From: Sulfurovaceae bacterium
Lineage (GTDB): Bacteria; Campylobacterota; Campylobacteria; Campylobacterales; Sulfurovaceae
DNA length: 9,541 nucleotides
Direction of reading: 5' to 3'
Assembly: GCA_029933395.1 (NCBI GenBank)
Contig: JAOZOG010000070.1
Location: forward strand, 1 to 9,541
Shown: in pieces, positions 1-5,887 of the stretch
How positions within the stretch are numbered: position 1 is the stretch's first letter
Layout: each line of letters starts with the position of its first letter
Notes under the pieces: model-generated
The model's database searches: none
Told to the model about the DNA's origin: nothing
Seen by the model: only the letters and a program-made list of their open reading frames with translations
Position numbers and translations under genes: made by a program

Positions 1-9
1 ACGGCATAA

Positions 10-37
10 TTGATTATCGTAAGAACTATGTTACAAT
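10..37 (+). promoter_or_regulatory. Predicted sigma-70 promoter of thiL (extended -10)
   Basis: A -35-like TTGATT at 10-15 is followed after 16 bases by an extended -10, TGTTACAAT at 29-37. Transcription would begin near 44, leaving a short leader before the GTG at 67. This placing also argues against the TTG at 10 or the ATG at 28 as thiL start codons, since both would lie inside the promoter. The call rests on motif reading only. Confidence 0.5.
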
Positions 38-66
38 TTTGCCAAAATAAACAAAAAGTGGTGCTT

Positions 67-888
67 GTGGATAAAGAGAGTTTTTTGATCGATCAGCTTC
101 ATTCGGACCTTATCGGGGATGATGGTGCGGTGATTGGGGAGATGGTTTACAGTATGGATGCCTTCCACGAAGATGTCCATTTCAAACGGGCCTGGATGAG
201 ACCCGCCCAGATCGCCCGAAAAGCGATGCTGATCAATCTCTCGGATGCTGTCGCGATGAATGCCGACCCCCTCTATGCGCTGGTCACCGTCTCGCTTCCC
301 AGAGATTTTTCCCAAAAAGAGATCGCAGAGCTTACCCGCAGTCTCGAGGAGACTGCCGCATCATACGGTTGCAGTATTATTGGCGGTGATACGGTAGGCG
401 GTGAGAAGCTGCACCTCTCTATCACGATTATCTCCAGAAGCGACAATCCGCTGCTTCGGAGTGGATTGCAGGAGGGTGATCTGCTGGCCTTTACAGGGTA
501 TCTGGGAGAGAGTAAACGGGATTTGGATCGGCTCTTGAAGGGCGAAAAAATTCCTGAAGATTCCAGATTTTACGAGCCGATACTCAGGAGAGAATTTGTA
601 GCCAAGGCGAGATCCTATCTGCGCTCCGGTATGGATATCTCGGATGGGCTCTACTGCGACAGCAACAAGATACTCGACTACAATCATCTGGGATTCGAGC
701 CTCTGGTGGAGATCGATGAAACGATTGGAATGAGCGGCGAAGAGTATGAGATGCTGGTCGGGGTCGCACCGGAGCAGCTGGAGAGGGTGAAGGAGATTGC
801 CGTTGAGCTGAATCTGCCACTGACCCCATTTGCCAAAGTGGTGAAAAACAGCAGACGATATCACTGCAGGAGTCATCATTTTGATTAG
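67..888 (+). CDS. thiL: Thiamine-monophosphate kinase ThiL
   Basis: ThiL phosphorylates thiamine monophosphate to thiamine diphosphate with ATP, the last step of cofactor synthesis, in the cytosol. From the GTG at 67 the protein is 273 aa. The family motifs appear in order: an IGDDGAVI metal/nucleotide loop at residues 16-23, NLSDAVAMNADP at 57-68, GGDTVGG at 106-112 and GMDISDGL at 188-195. It ends in a Cys/His-containing CRSHHF tail. It is shorter than the E. coli enzyme (about 325 aa), as I recall for epsilonproteobacterial ThiL. The frame stays open upstream to 10, but the MDKESF-like beginning typical of these proteins and the promoter at 10-37 favour GTG 67; the ribosome site there is weak (AAGTGG at 55-60). 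truD follows after 39 bases on the same strand, so the two are probably one transcript. The function is firm and the exact start less so. Confidence 0.9.
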   Translation: MDKESFLIDQLHSDLIGDDGAVIGEMVYSMDAFHEDVHFKRAWMRPAQIARKAMLINLSDAVAMNADPLYALVTVSLPRDFSQKEIAELTRSLEETAASYGCSIIGGDTVGGEKLHLSITIISRSDNPLLRSGLQEGDLLAFTGYLGESKRDLDRLLKGEKIPEDSRFYEPILRREFVAKARSYLRSGMDISDGLYCDSNKILDYNHLGFEPLVEIDETIGMSGEEYEMLVGVAPEQLERVKEIAVELNLPLTPFAKVVKNSRRYHCRSHHFD

Positions 889-927
889 AAGTTACTACTA
901 TATTAATTACAGAAGAAAAGAGAAAAT

Positions 928-2004
928 ATGAACCTGCTTTATCCTATTAATAATAAGAATGAATTTGTTTTCAATCCTTCACCGAGGGATTTTACCGTTG
1001 AAGAGATACCGCTCTATGACTTCAGCGGAGAGGGGGAGCATCTCATCCTGAAAGTGCGCAAGAAAGAGTTGACGACCTGGGAGATGCTCGATATCATCAG
1101 TGGCTATATCGGTATCAAGCGACGGGATATCGGCTATGCGGGATTGAAGGACAAGTATGCGATGACGATACAGTCCGTCTCGGTTCCTGCCAAATACCAG
1201 GACAAGTTGGAAAACTTCAAACATGAAAAGATCAAGATCCTGGAGATGATACGACACAATAACAAGATCCGGGTAGGGCACCTCAAGGGAAATCGCTTTC
1301 ATATCCGACTCAAAAAGGTGCTGGGTGTGCAGAAAAAGAAGCTCGACGCATCACTCAAATGGATCAAAGCCAATGGGGTACCCAATTACTTCGGAGAGCA
1401 GCGTTTCGGGACGGACGGTAACAATTGGGAGGATGGTAAAAAACTCATCGACGGCAAGCTCAAAATACGGGATCGAAAGACGCGAGATTTCCTGATCGGC
1501 TCCTACCAAAGCTACCTCTTTAACCAATGGCTCTCGAAGCGGGTCGAAATCTCGTTGTTGCTTGAAAAGTTTTCAGAAGCGGAAGCGGAGCAGTTTCTGG
1601 AACTTGAGAAGGGTATTTTGCAGGGGACGAAAGAGCAGGCGAACTTTTTCAAACTCCTCTCCGGTGATCTGATGATGCACTATCCCTATGGCAGGGTTTT
1701 TTATGCCGAGGATCTCGCGAAAGAGGCGGAGCGCTTCGCCCAAAAAGATATCGCGCCGACAGGACTGCTGCCGGGTACAAAAGTAAAACGTGCAGAGAGT
1801 GCTGCCGGGGTAATCGAGTCACGTTACGACGAAGCGATGAAACAGAGTGGTGCGAGGCGCTATGCCTGGATACAGGTAACAGAGATCGACAAAAAATATA
1901 TCGAAGAGCGGGCGCATTATGAGTTGAGTTTTGTTTTGCCCAAAGGGTCGTATGCGACGAATGTACTGGATGTGTTGAGGGGTGGTAGGGAGATGCTGAG
2001 TTGA
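928..2004 (+). CDS. truD: tRNA pseudouridine(13) synthase TruD
   Basis: TruD converts U13 of tRNA-Glu to pseudouridine and is the divergent member of the pseudouridine synthases. The 358-aa product is of normal length. Residues 69-78 read GYAGLKDKYA, in which Asp75 is the expected catalytic aspartate. The family signatures GHLKGNRF (117-124) and NYFGEQRFG (153-161) follow. The N-terminal SPRDFTVEEIP (18-28) is the usual opening of the fold. The ATG at 928 has a purine-rich site (AGAAAAGAGAAA) just upstream. The gene lies 39 nt after thiL and ends 11 nt before the convergent toxin gene. I see no rho-independent terminator, so the 3' ends of the two transcripts may run into each other. There is no sign of frameshift or truncation. 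Confidence 0.95.
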   Translation: MNLLYPINNKNEFVFNPSPRDFTVEEIPLYDFSGEGEHLILKVRKKELTTWEMLDIISGYIGIKRRDIGYAGLKDKYAMTIQSVSVPAKYQDKLENFKHEKIKILEMIRHNNKIRVGHLKGNRFHIRLKKVLGVQKKKLDASLKWIKANGVPNYFGEQRFGTDGNNWEDGKKLIDGKLKIRDRKTRDFLIGSYQSYLFNQWLSKRVEISLLLEKFSEAEAEQFLELEKGILQGTKEQANFFKLLSGDLMMHYPYGRVFYAEDLAKEAERFAQKDIAPTGLLPGTKVKRAESAAGVIESRYDEAMKQSGARRYAWIQVTEIDKKYIEERAHYELSFVLPKGSYATNVLDVLRGGREMLS

Positions 2005-2015
2005 TTCAATTTTTG

Positions 2016-2309
2016 CTAAACTCTTTCTCTCCATTTTTTTGGCTCTCTTTTTGTGTGCAGTATTGCCAAGACGATAATTGTATCTTTCCTTATAAGAAAA
2101 AAGATACCATACGGAAATCTACGAACCAATTTTCTTCTTACTGATTTATAAACTTGTTGATATTGTTTGGGAGATCTCGTTATTTTCGCATAAGACTCTT
2201 CAAGTGTGAGTATAAAATCTTCACCCAGTCCTGCACGTTGTGATTCATACCAATCATACGCAGCTTTAAGGTTATCATAAACCTCTGGTTTGAAAACGAT
2301 TGAATACAT
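2016..2309 (-). CDS. RelE/ParE-family toxin
   Basis: This 97-aa basic protein has the layout of RelE/ParE toxins. An N-terminal strand and helical hairpin (YSIVFKPEVYDNLKAAYDWY, 2-21) are followed by a GLGEDF turn (27-32). The C-terminal sheet carries RRKLVRRFPYGIFF (58-71) and a final IIVLAILHTKREPKKW (78-93), the stretch most typical of the family. Members act either by ribosome-dependent mRNA cleavage (RelE) or gyrase poisoning (ParE); the sequence alone does not say which. The ATG abuts the TGA of the antitoxin gene with no gap (TGAATG on the minus strand), so translation is probably coupled. The stop lies 11 nt from the truD stop, convergent. The stretch is GC-poor compared with truD, suggesting later acquisition. 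Whether the toxin is active cannot be judged from sequence. Confidence 0.85.
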   Translation of the reverse strand: MYSIVFKPEVYDNLKAAYDWYESQRAGLGEDFILTLEESYAKITRSPKQYQQVYKSVRRKLVRRFPYGIFFLIRKDTIIVLAILHTKREPKKWRERV

Positions 2310-2516
2310 TCAATCTCTGATTCTATTTTTTATCTCATCCCAGGTTGTGAGGGTGTCAGGATTATTTTCAAGTGATGCAAGTCTGGCATCTAAAACATTT
2401 TTTTCATATTCTGACAAACTCACACTCTCCTGTTCCTTGGCTATCGAATCCCAGATTTCTTCTACAAGTATGATACGTTCTGCTATATCTAGCTGTTTTA
2501 TCTCATCAATAGACAT
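2310..2516 (-). CDS. Addiction-module antitoxin (TIGR02574 / PF09720-like)
   Basis: This 68-aa acidic protein opens with a helix of the type IDEIKQLDIAERIILVEEIWDSI (3-25), the hallmark of the small 'putative addiction module component' antitoxins. These normally precede a RelE/ParE toxin, exactly as here. Proteins of this group are short and may not contain an obvious DNA-binding domain; I see no helix-turn-helix or ribbon-helix-helix I would defend. The partner toxin gene follows directly with zero spacing. Expression signals are strong: AAGGAGGAG sits shortly before the ATG, and an extended -10 lies at 2541-2549. This fits the higher antitoxin synthesis such modules need. The family name is from memory of the motif, not a profile search. 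Confidence 0.85.
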   Translation of the reverse strand: MSIDEIKQLDIAERIILVEEIWDSIAKEQESVSLSEYEKNVLDARLASLENNPDTLTTWDEIKNRIRD

Positions 2517-2540
2517 GGTTTATTCTCCTCCTTTTTGATT

Positions 2541-2549
2541 ATTATAGCA
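2541..2549 (-). promoter_or_regulatory. Extended -10 promoter of the antitoxin-toxin operon
   Basis: On the minus strand these bases read TGCTATAAT, a perfect -10 hexamer with the TGn extension; no good -35 lies 16-18 bases upstream. It is followed by the AAGGAGGAG ribosome site at about 2525-2533 and the ATG at 2516, giving a leader of some 15-20 nt. I see no clear palindromic operator overlapping it. Confidence 0.6.
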
Positions 2550-2666
2550 TATTGTATTTTGCATTTCCTCAGAATATTTATGTCGATTTTAATAGAAAAA
2601 GCAACATAGCTCTGAAAGATGTTGATACGGAAATAGATTATGATAGGATTTTATAGGCTACCAAAC

Positions 2667-2692
2667 TTGCACCCGCCATTATTTTGGTGCAA
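2667..2692. repeat. Inverted repeat, 7-bp stem and 12-nt loop
   Basis: TTGCACC (2667-2673) and GGTGCAA (2686-2692) are perfect inverted arms. The structure lies 19 bases beyond the REP-like palindrome at 2712-2735 and could be a second stem of the same intergenic element, or a fold in the 3' end of the rubrerythrin transcript. It has no T-tract on either side, so it does not look like an intrinsic terminator. Confidence 0.45.
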
Positions 2693-2711
2693 TGCATAGT
2701 ACCCGAACTTT

Positions 2712-2735
2712 CGTGGGCAGGAATGCCCACGCTAC
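2712..2735 (-). repeat. REP-like palindrome with GTAG head
   Basis: The arms CGTGGGCA (2712-2719) and TGCCCACG (2724-2731) are perfect 8-base complements around a GGAA loop. On the minus strand the palindrome is preceded by GTAG (2732-2735), the tetranucleotide that marks the 5' side of REP elements mobilised by REP-associated tyrosine transposases (RAYTs). It begins three bases after the rubrerythrin TAG, the usual kind of place for REPs. In the transcript it would form a stable hairpin that could shield the 3' end or slow transcription. Only one copy is in this window, so its repetitiveness is inferred. Confidence 0.55.
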
Positions 2736-2738
2736 AGA

Positions 2739-3392
2739 CTATTTCTTTTCAAGCAGTCTTGACTGATACTCCTGCGGATGTTTGCAGACGGGGCAGACTT
2801 TGGGTGGTTTTTTGCCTCGGTGGACGTGGCCGCAGACTTCGCAGATCCACTCCTCCTGCTCGTTATCGCTCTCGTATTCTTTACCTGATTCGAGTCGTTC
2901 GAGGAGTTCGCGATACATCTTTTCATGTTCGACTTCGACTTTGCCGATCGCTTTGAAGAGTCTGGCTGCCTCTTTTTCTCCCTCAGCTTCGGCAACTGCT
3001 GCGAAGTCGGGATACATTGTGAGGTTTTCGTAGCTCTCACCGGCGATGGCATCTTTGAGATTGGCAATTGTGTCACCGAAATTCTGGCCGTCTTTCATCA
3101 TATTGTGTAGCTTGAGTTCCAGTTTGGCATGCTCTTTTTCATTGTTGGCAGCCCGTTGGAAGTGCGCGGCGATATCACGGTAACCCTCTTTCTGGGCGAC
3201 TTTGGCGTAGTACTCATATTTATTTCGCGCCTGCGATTCTCCTGCGAAGGCTTTCATCAGATTGACCATCGTGAGATTTTCGGTGATGCACTCCATCGCT
3301 TCACCACAGCAGACCAGCGTACCACCGCCGACTTTGCTTACCTCTACTTCGTTGCCGCATTTGTTGCAGCGGTAGGTTTCGTATTGTCTCAT
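2739..3392 (-). CDS. rrc: Desulforubrerythrin (three-domain rubrerythrin)
   Basis: This is a non-haem iron protein that reduces hydrogen peroxide in the cytosol, a common defence in microaerobes and anaerobes. The 217 aa contain three iron sites. An N-terminal desulforedoxin-like domain carries Cys9, Cys12 and the Cys28-Cys29 pair. A rubrerythrin four-helix diiron domain spans about 40-168, with Glu52 (ESQAR), Glu85/His88 (ENEKEH-type ExxH), Glu119, Glu122 and Glu153/His156 (EVEH). A C-terminal rubredoxin domain carries Cys184, Cys187, Cys200 and Cys203. This matches the C. jejuni protein named Rrc or desulforubrerythrin. All expected ligands are present. The ATG at 3392 has AAAGGAG just upstream, and the gene has its own extended -10 promoter. 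It appears monocistronic, with a REP-like hairpin right after the stop. The physiological electron donor is not shown by the context. Confidence 0.93.
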   Translation of the reverse strand: MRQYETYRCNKCGNEVEVSKVGGGTLVCCGEAMECITENLTMVNLMKAFAGESQARNKYEYYAKVAQKEGYRDIAAHFQRAANNEKEHAKLELKLHNMMKDGQNFGDTIANLKDAIAGESYENLTMYPDFAAVAEAEGEKEAARLFKAIGKVEVEHEKMYRELLERLESGKEYESDNEQEEWICEVCGHVHRGKKPPKVCPVCKHPQEYQSRLLEKK

Positions 3393-3421
3393 CGTATGCT
3401 CCTTTTGGATGATATGAAGCT

Positions 3422-3430
3422 ATTATAGCA
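3422..3430 (-). promoter_or_regulatory. Extended -10 promoter of the desulforubrerythrin gene
   Basis: The minus strand reads TGCTATAAT here, about 30 bases before the ATG at 3392. The -35 region is not recognisable. Two copies of ACAGCCT (plus-strand 3430-3436 and 3441-3447) lie at and just upstream of the -10, 11 bases apart or about one helical turn, and could be half-sites for a regulator. Confidence 0.6.
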
Positions 3431-3469
3431 CAGCCTCACTACAGCCTTCCATTAGAAAAAATGAGATAC

Positions 3470-3475
3470 TATAAA
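3470..3475 (+). promoter_or_regulatory. Possible -10 of the lipoprotein gene
   Basis: TATAAA at 3470-3475 lies about 40 bases before the start codon, with an A-rich leader and AAGGAG at 3498-3503 following. No convincing -35 is visible upstream. It is divergent from the desulforubrerythrin promoter some 40 bases away, so the two starts may share control. Confidence 0.35.
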
Positions 3476-3512
3476 TATCAAAATACAAAAAACAAAGAAG
3501 GAGTGGGTAGTG

Positions 3513-3773
3513 ATGAAATACATTATTCTTGGGGTAGCAGGATTGTTGATGTTGGGTGGATGTGTCGGTCAGCCCAGACCTATGCCGAAACCAAAACCGG
3601 TAGTCAAAGAGGAGCCAAAACCAAAACCAAAACCGGCACCTGTCAAACACTACAAAAAGGGAGAGGTGCCACCACTGCCGGAACGTGAAGTCGATGTCGA
3701 TCTGGACAATGTCGTCGATCAGGCTGCTGCCGAAGTACTCAACGATGATAATGTCGTTCAGGAAATGCCGTAA
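3513..3773 (+). CDS. Small Pro/Lys-rich lipoprotein, unknown function
   Basis: I do not recognise a family. From the ATG at 3513 the product is 86 aa. It has a short lipoprotein signal peptide (MKYIILGVAGLLMLGGC), with the LGGC lipobox placing the lipidated cysteine at residue 17. A linker rich in Pro and Lys follows, with PKPKP runs at about 25-28 and 36-41. The C-terminal half is acidic (VDVDLDNVVDQAAAEVLNDDN). The design suggests an outer-membrane-anchored peptide with a stiff basic spacer that might reach into or bind the cell wall; that is inference. AAGGAG at 3498-3503 suits either the GTG at 3510 or the ATG at 3513; I prefer the ATG. The Pro-Lys stretch is encoded by short near-tandem CCAAAA units, which could change length by slippage. 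The next gene is convergent. Confidence 0.75.
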   Translation: MKYIILGVAGLLMLGGCVGQPRPMPKPKPVVKEEPKPKPKPAPVKHYKKGEVPPLPEREVDVDLDNVVDQAAAEVLNDDNVVQEMP

Positions 3774-3792
3774 TCCCCGTTTTTCCTGAGCA

Positions 3793-3814
3793 TTGCCAAA
3801 GTACTATTTGGCAA
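3793..3814. terminator. Hairpin at the convergent lipoprotein/crcB ends
   Basis: TTGCCAAA (3793-3800) and TTTGGCAA (3807-3814) are perfect 8-base arms around GTACTA. The outer bases GCAT/ATGC could extend the stem if two bases bulge. It covers the crcB stop codon (3804-3806) and lies 20 bases past the lipoprotein stop. Neither strand has a T-tract after the stem, so it may be a weak bidirectional terminator or just a 3'-end stabiliser. Confidence 0.4.
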
Positions 3815-4193
3815 AATGCAAAATCGAAAGATAGCCGATACCTGCCATCAGAATCGTACCAAAGAGGTTGAGTGCCATATTGGCGAATGCATGGCCGTAG
3901 TGGCCTGACTCCAGCAGGAAAAAGCTCTCAATCGCAAAAGTCGAATAGGTTGTCAATGCACCCAGCAGGCCCGTCACCAGAAAAGATTTGAGGTGAGGGG
4001 AGAGTGCGGTATTGAGGTGAAACCATGCAAAGAGTGCACCAATGGCCAGGCTTCCGATCAGGTTGACTGTCAGTGTGCCAAAGGGGAGTGTGTGCGGTAT
4101 ATGGCGGCTGACAAATCCGTTGATCAGCATACGGGATACTGCACCGACGGCACCGCCGCTAGCGACTGCGAGAATGGTGAGCCAGTTCATCAT
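3804..4193 (-). CDS. crcB: Fluoride ion channel CrcB/Fluc
   Basis: CrcB/Fluc is a small inner-membrane dual-topology dimer that lets fluoride leave the cell. The 129 aa form four hydrophobic segments (about 3-21, 36-58, 68-90, 98-125). The conserved features are present: GGAVGAVSR at 13-21, GTLTVNLIGS at 39-48 with the pore Asn44, and GLLGALTTYSTF at 75-86 with the sodium-site/Phe-box region. The start is one of two consecutive ATGs at 4193 and 4190; AAGG seven bases before the first favours 4193. The start lies 35 nt inside the 3' end of plsC, so crcB is the last gene of the seven-gene run and is probably translated by coupling. No fluoride riboswitch is possible directly upstream, because that sequence is plsC coding sequence. 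A single copy is seen; dual-topology homodimers are usual for single-gene crcB. Confidence 0.93.
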   Translation of the reverse strand: MMNWLTILAVASGGAVGAVSRMLINGFVSRHIPHTLPFGTLTVNLIGSLAIGALFAWFHLNTALSPHLKSFLVTGLLGALTTYSTFAIESFFLLESGHYGHAFANMALNLFGTILMAGIGYLSILHFAK

Positions 4194-4869
4194 CGATAAC
4201 CTTTTGCATAGATTCTTTCATGGTATCGTACCACTCTTTGGGGGCATTTTTGACATCTATCGTCGGCAGATAGGTAAACTTGACGATTGAGCTGTGTGCA
4301 GTCCGGTCGTGTTCATTGAGGAGATGCTTGCTTCCCGTGATGACAACAGGCTGCACCTTGAGACCCAGTTTGTTGGCGATAAATTTGGTGCCCGCCTTGA
4401 AATTGAGCAGTTCTTGACCTTTGGCACGGGTTCCTTCGGGGAAGAGTGCTACTGCACGTTTTTTGACCTCGAGTGACTCTTTGACGTCTTTGATCAGTTT
4501 GATCAATCCCTTCTTGTTTTCCCTGTCGACAGAGATCATGTCACCCTTTCTTAGGAGGTGGCCAAACCATGGCATATTGAAAAGCTCTTTCTTGGCGATC
4601 CATCTGAGGTGGCCCTGCTGCAGTGCCTCCATGCCGATAATGTCGATAATGCCCTGATGATTCATCACGATCATCTCTGCATCAGGGTCGGGTGTGCCCG
4701 CTATTTCAAGTCTGCCGCCTATCAGAAAAATGATCAATTTGTTGAGATGATGCATGATCGCCCCTTTCTTTTTGGGAAAGAGTGTAATGGCAGGGATCAT
4801 AATGATAGCGATCACAAATGCGATCACAAATGCATCCCATAGAAATCTAATTTTTGCAAAGATCTTCAT
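4159..4869 (-). CDS. plsC: 1-acyl-sn-glycerol-3-phosphate acyltransferase
   Basis: PlsC transfers an acyl chain to lysophosphatidic acid to give phosphatidic acid, the branch-point precursor of membrane phospholipids, at the inner face of the cytoplasmic membrane. The 236-aa protein has an N-terminal hydrophobic helix (about 12-30). It then has the acyltransferase motifs: NHQGIID (70-76), supplying the catalytic His71 and Asp76 of the HX4D box, and FPEGTR (143-148), which binds the glycerol phosphate. The KGDMISVDR stretch (108-116) between them is also typical. The start codon at 4869 lies 23 nt inside the upstream gene and follows an AGGATGG site. crcB overlaps its last 35 nt. It matches the place of Cj0516 in C. 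jejuni as I remember that locus. Acyl donor preference cannot be read from the sequence. Confidence 0.93.
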   Translation of the reverse strand: MKIFAKIRFLWDAFVIAFVIAIIMIPAITLFPKKKGAIMHHLNKLIIFLIGGRLEIAGTPDPDAEMIVMNHQGIIDIIGMEALQQGHLRWIAKKELFNMPWFGHLLRKGDMISVDRENKKGLIKLIKDVKESLEVKKRAVALFPEGTRAKGQELLNFKAGTKFIANKLGLKVQPVVITGSKHLLNEHDRTAHSSIVKFTYLPTIDVKNAPKEWYDTMKESMQKVIDDELAHHSRSR

Positions 4870-5887
4870 TTTTGATCCATCCTATGATTCCATTTTTGTA
4901 TTCTATCTTATTGAACTCTTCTCTCTCACCCAGCAGAGGAGTCGTAATCTCCGAGTCGATCCGGGTACTGATACGGCTGGTGTGGGTAGGGAGAATATAG
5001 AGTGCGCTCCCCTCTTTGACGCAGATCTCTTTCTTTGGCATATAGAAGGTCAGCAGTGTGATGAGAGTGATCGCTGCGATCGCCAGGTAGAAAAAATCTC
5101 TTTTCCAGAGAAAAAGGATAAAGAAAAAGAGACTCAAACCAATAAAAATCATCTTCTTGATTTTGTTGAAGCCGTCATCTTTGGGGTTGAGCTCGGACTG
5201 TGTCGAGACGGAGTAGTCGATGATCGTGATAGGCGCTTCAAGGAAAACGTACTGTTTCTTGATCGTGTTGAAATAGGTAAAGCGGATCTTTTCCTGAGAT
5301 ACGGGTACGACGGCATAGTATTCAGCCCGCGCCTTGGCACCTTTGCGTTTGATATTCTCTATGCCATCCTCGACCACATTTTTGAGATGCATATTCTCAA
5401 GATTCGCTTCGAAGGCTTCGATAGAGAGTGTGACAAGATTGTTTTTGCTGTCGTAGGTAGAAGCCTGTGATGTCCTTATCTTCATGTCGGCAGCCAGGAC
5501 ACCGCAGAAATCTTCTCTTGGCTTGAGTGTCGATACCGGGATATCGGCAGGATCCAGGTAACGTGTCTCGTTGCCGTCTTCGATCATCAGTCCGGGAAGG
5601 TGAAAGATGTCGCGATCAGCCTTGAAGTAAAAGGTATAGAAGCTGTCATTTCCGTTTTTGACCACGAGTGGTTTCCTGAAAAGGGGCCGGCTGGGTTCTG
5701 CTTCGTCAAATGTGAAATGGGGTGCCTGTGTGTCCGATCCGATCTCAAGTACAGTGATGGGAAAGATCTGATTTTCATATACTTTTTTGGGAATATAGCT
5801 GTATTTATACTTCTCTCCCGCCTCGAGTAGGGAGGAGAGGCTGATAGAGAACAATAGGAAAAGAAGAAGCGATTTTGGCAGGTGCAT
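4847..5887 (-). CDS. Periplasmic/membrane protein with C-terminal SH3-like domain
   Basis: I do not recognise a named family; it sits where C. jejuni has Cj0515, annotated only as a periplasmic protein. The 346 aa begin with a signal peptide (cleavage likely near Ala23). A beta-rich region of about 220 residues follows; its opening, YSYIPKKVYENQIFPITVLE (29-48), is reminiscent of the Ig-like repeats of BatD-type proteins, a weak resemblance. Next are two membrane segments (about 246-261 and 265-283) joined by a Lys-Arg turn, then a tail (about 288-344) with the look of a bacterial SH3 domain, containing KEGSALYIL and NGIIGWIKNEDL. The likely topology is both soluble domains in the periplasm with a tight hairpin in the inner membrane. 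The start codon overlaps the purQ stop by one base (TAATG), with AAGGAT upstream. Its end overlaps plsC by 23 nt. A role in sensing or binding the cell wall is inference from the SH3-like tail. Confidence 0.85.
   Translation of the reverse strand: MHLPKSLLLFLLFSISLSSLLEAGEKYKYSYIPKKVYENQIFPITVLEIGSDTQAPHFTFDEAEPSRPLFRKPLVVKNGNDSFYTFYFKADRDIFHLPGLMIEDGNETRYLDPADIPVSTLKPREDFCGVLAADMKIRTSQASTYDSKNNLVTLSIEAFEANLENMHLKNVVEDGIENIKRKGAKARAEYYAVVPVSQEKIRFTYFNTIKKQYVFLEAPITIIDYSVSTQSELNPKDDGFNKIKKMIFIGLSLFFFILFLWKRDFFYLAIAAITLITLLTFYMPKKEICVKEGSALYILPTHTSRISTRIDSEITTPLLGEREEFNKIEYKNGIIGWIKNEDLCKN

Noticed and set aside
10..66. Upstream extension of thiL from a TTG at 10 or an ATG at 28.
   Set aside because: These codons fall in a likely promoter (TTGATT-16-TACAAT), and the added residues do not resemble ThiL N-termini; the GTG at 67 gives the expected MDKESF-type start.
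2005..2045. Intrinsic terminator between truD and the toxin gene, prompted by the T-run near 2034-2040.
   Set aside because: No stem of useful length precedes the T-run on the plus strand, and these bases belong to the toxin's coding sequence.
2537..2656. Open plus-strand reading (about 39 codons, ending in a sequence like ALKDVDTEIDYDRIL) in the gap right of the antitoxin gene, possibly a gene remnant.
   Set aside because: It has no ATG/GTG start with a ribosome site, the upstream frame runs antisense through the antitoxin promoter, and I recognise no family. A translated search against relatives would settle it.
4194..4260. A fluoride riboswitch controlling crcB.
   Set aside because: The bases before crcB are plsC coding sequence, and no riboswitch-like pseudoknot pattern is visible there.
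4754..5470. Long plus-strand open frame opposite the 346-aa protein, plus similar long frames at 5875-6618, 6768-7637 and 7517-8344.
   Set aside because: All are antisense to well-supported genes, have no recognisable motifs, no ribosome sites and unlikely composition; they are shadow frames of the minus-strand operon.
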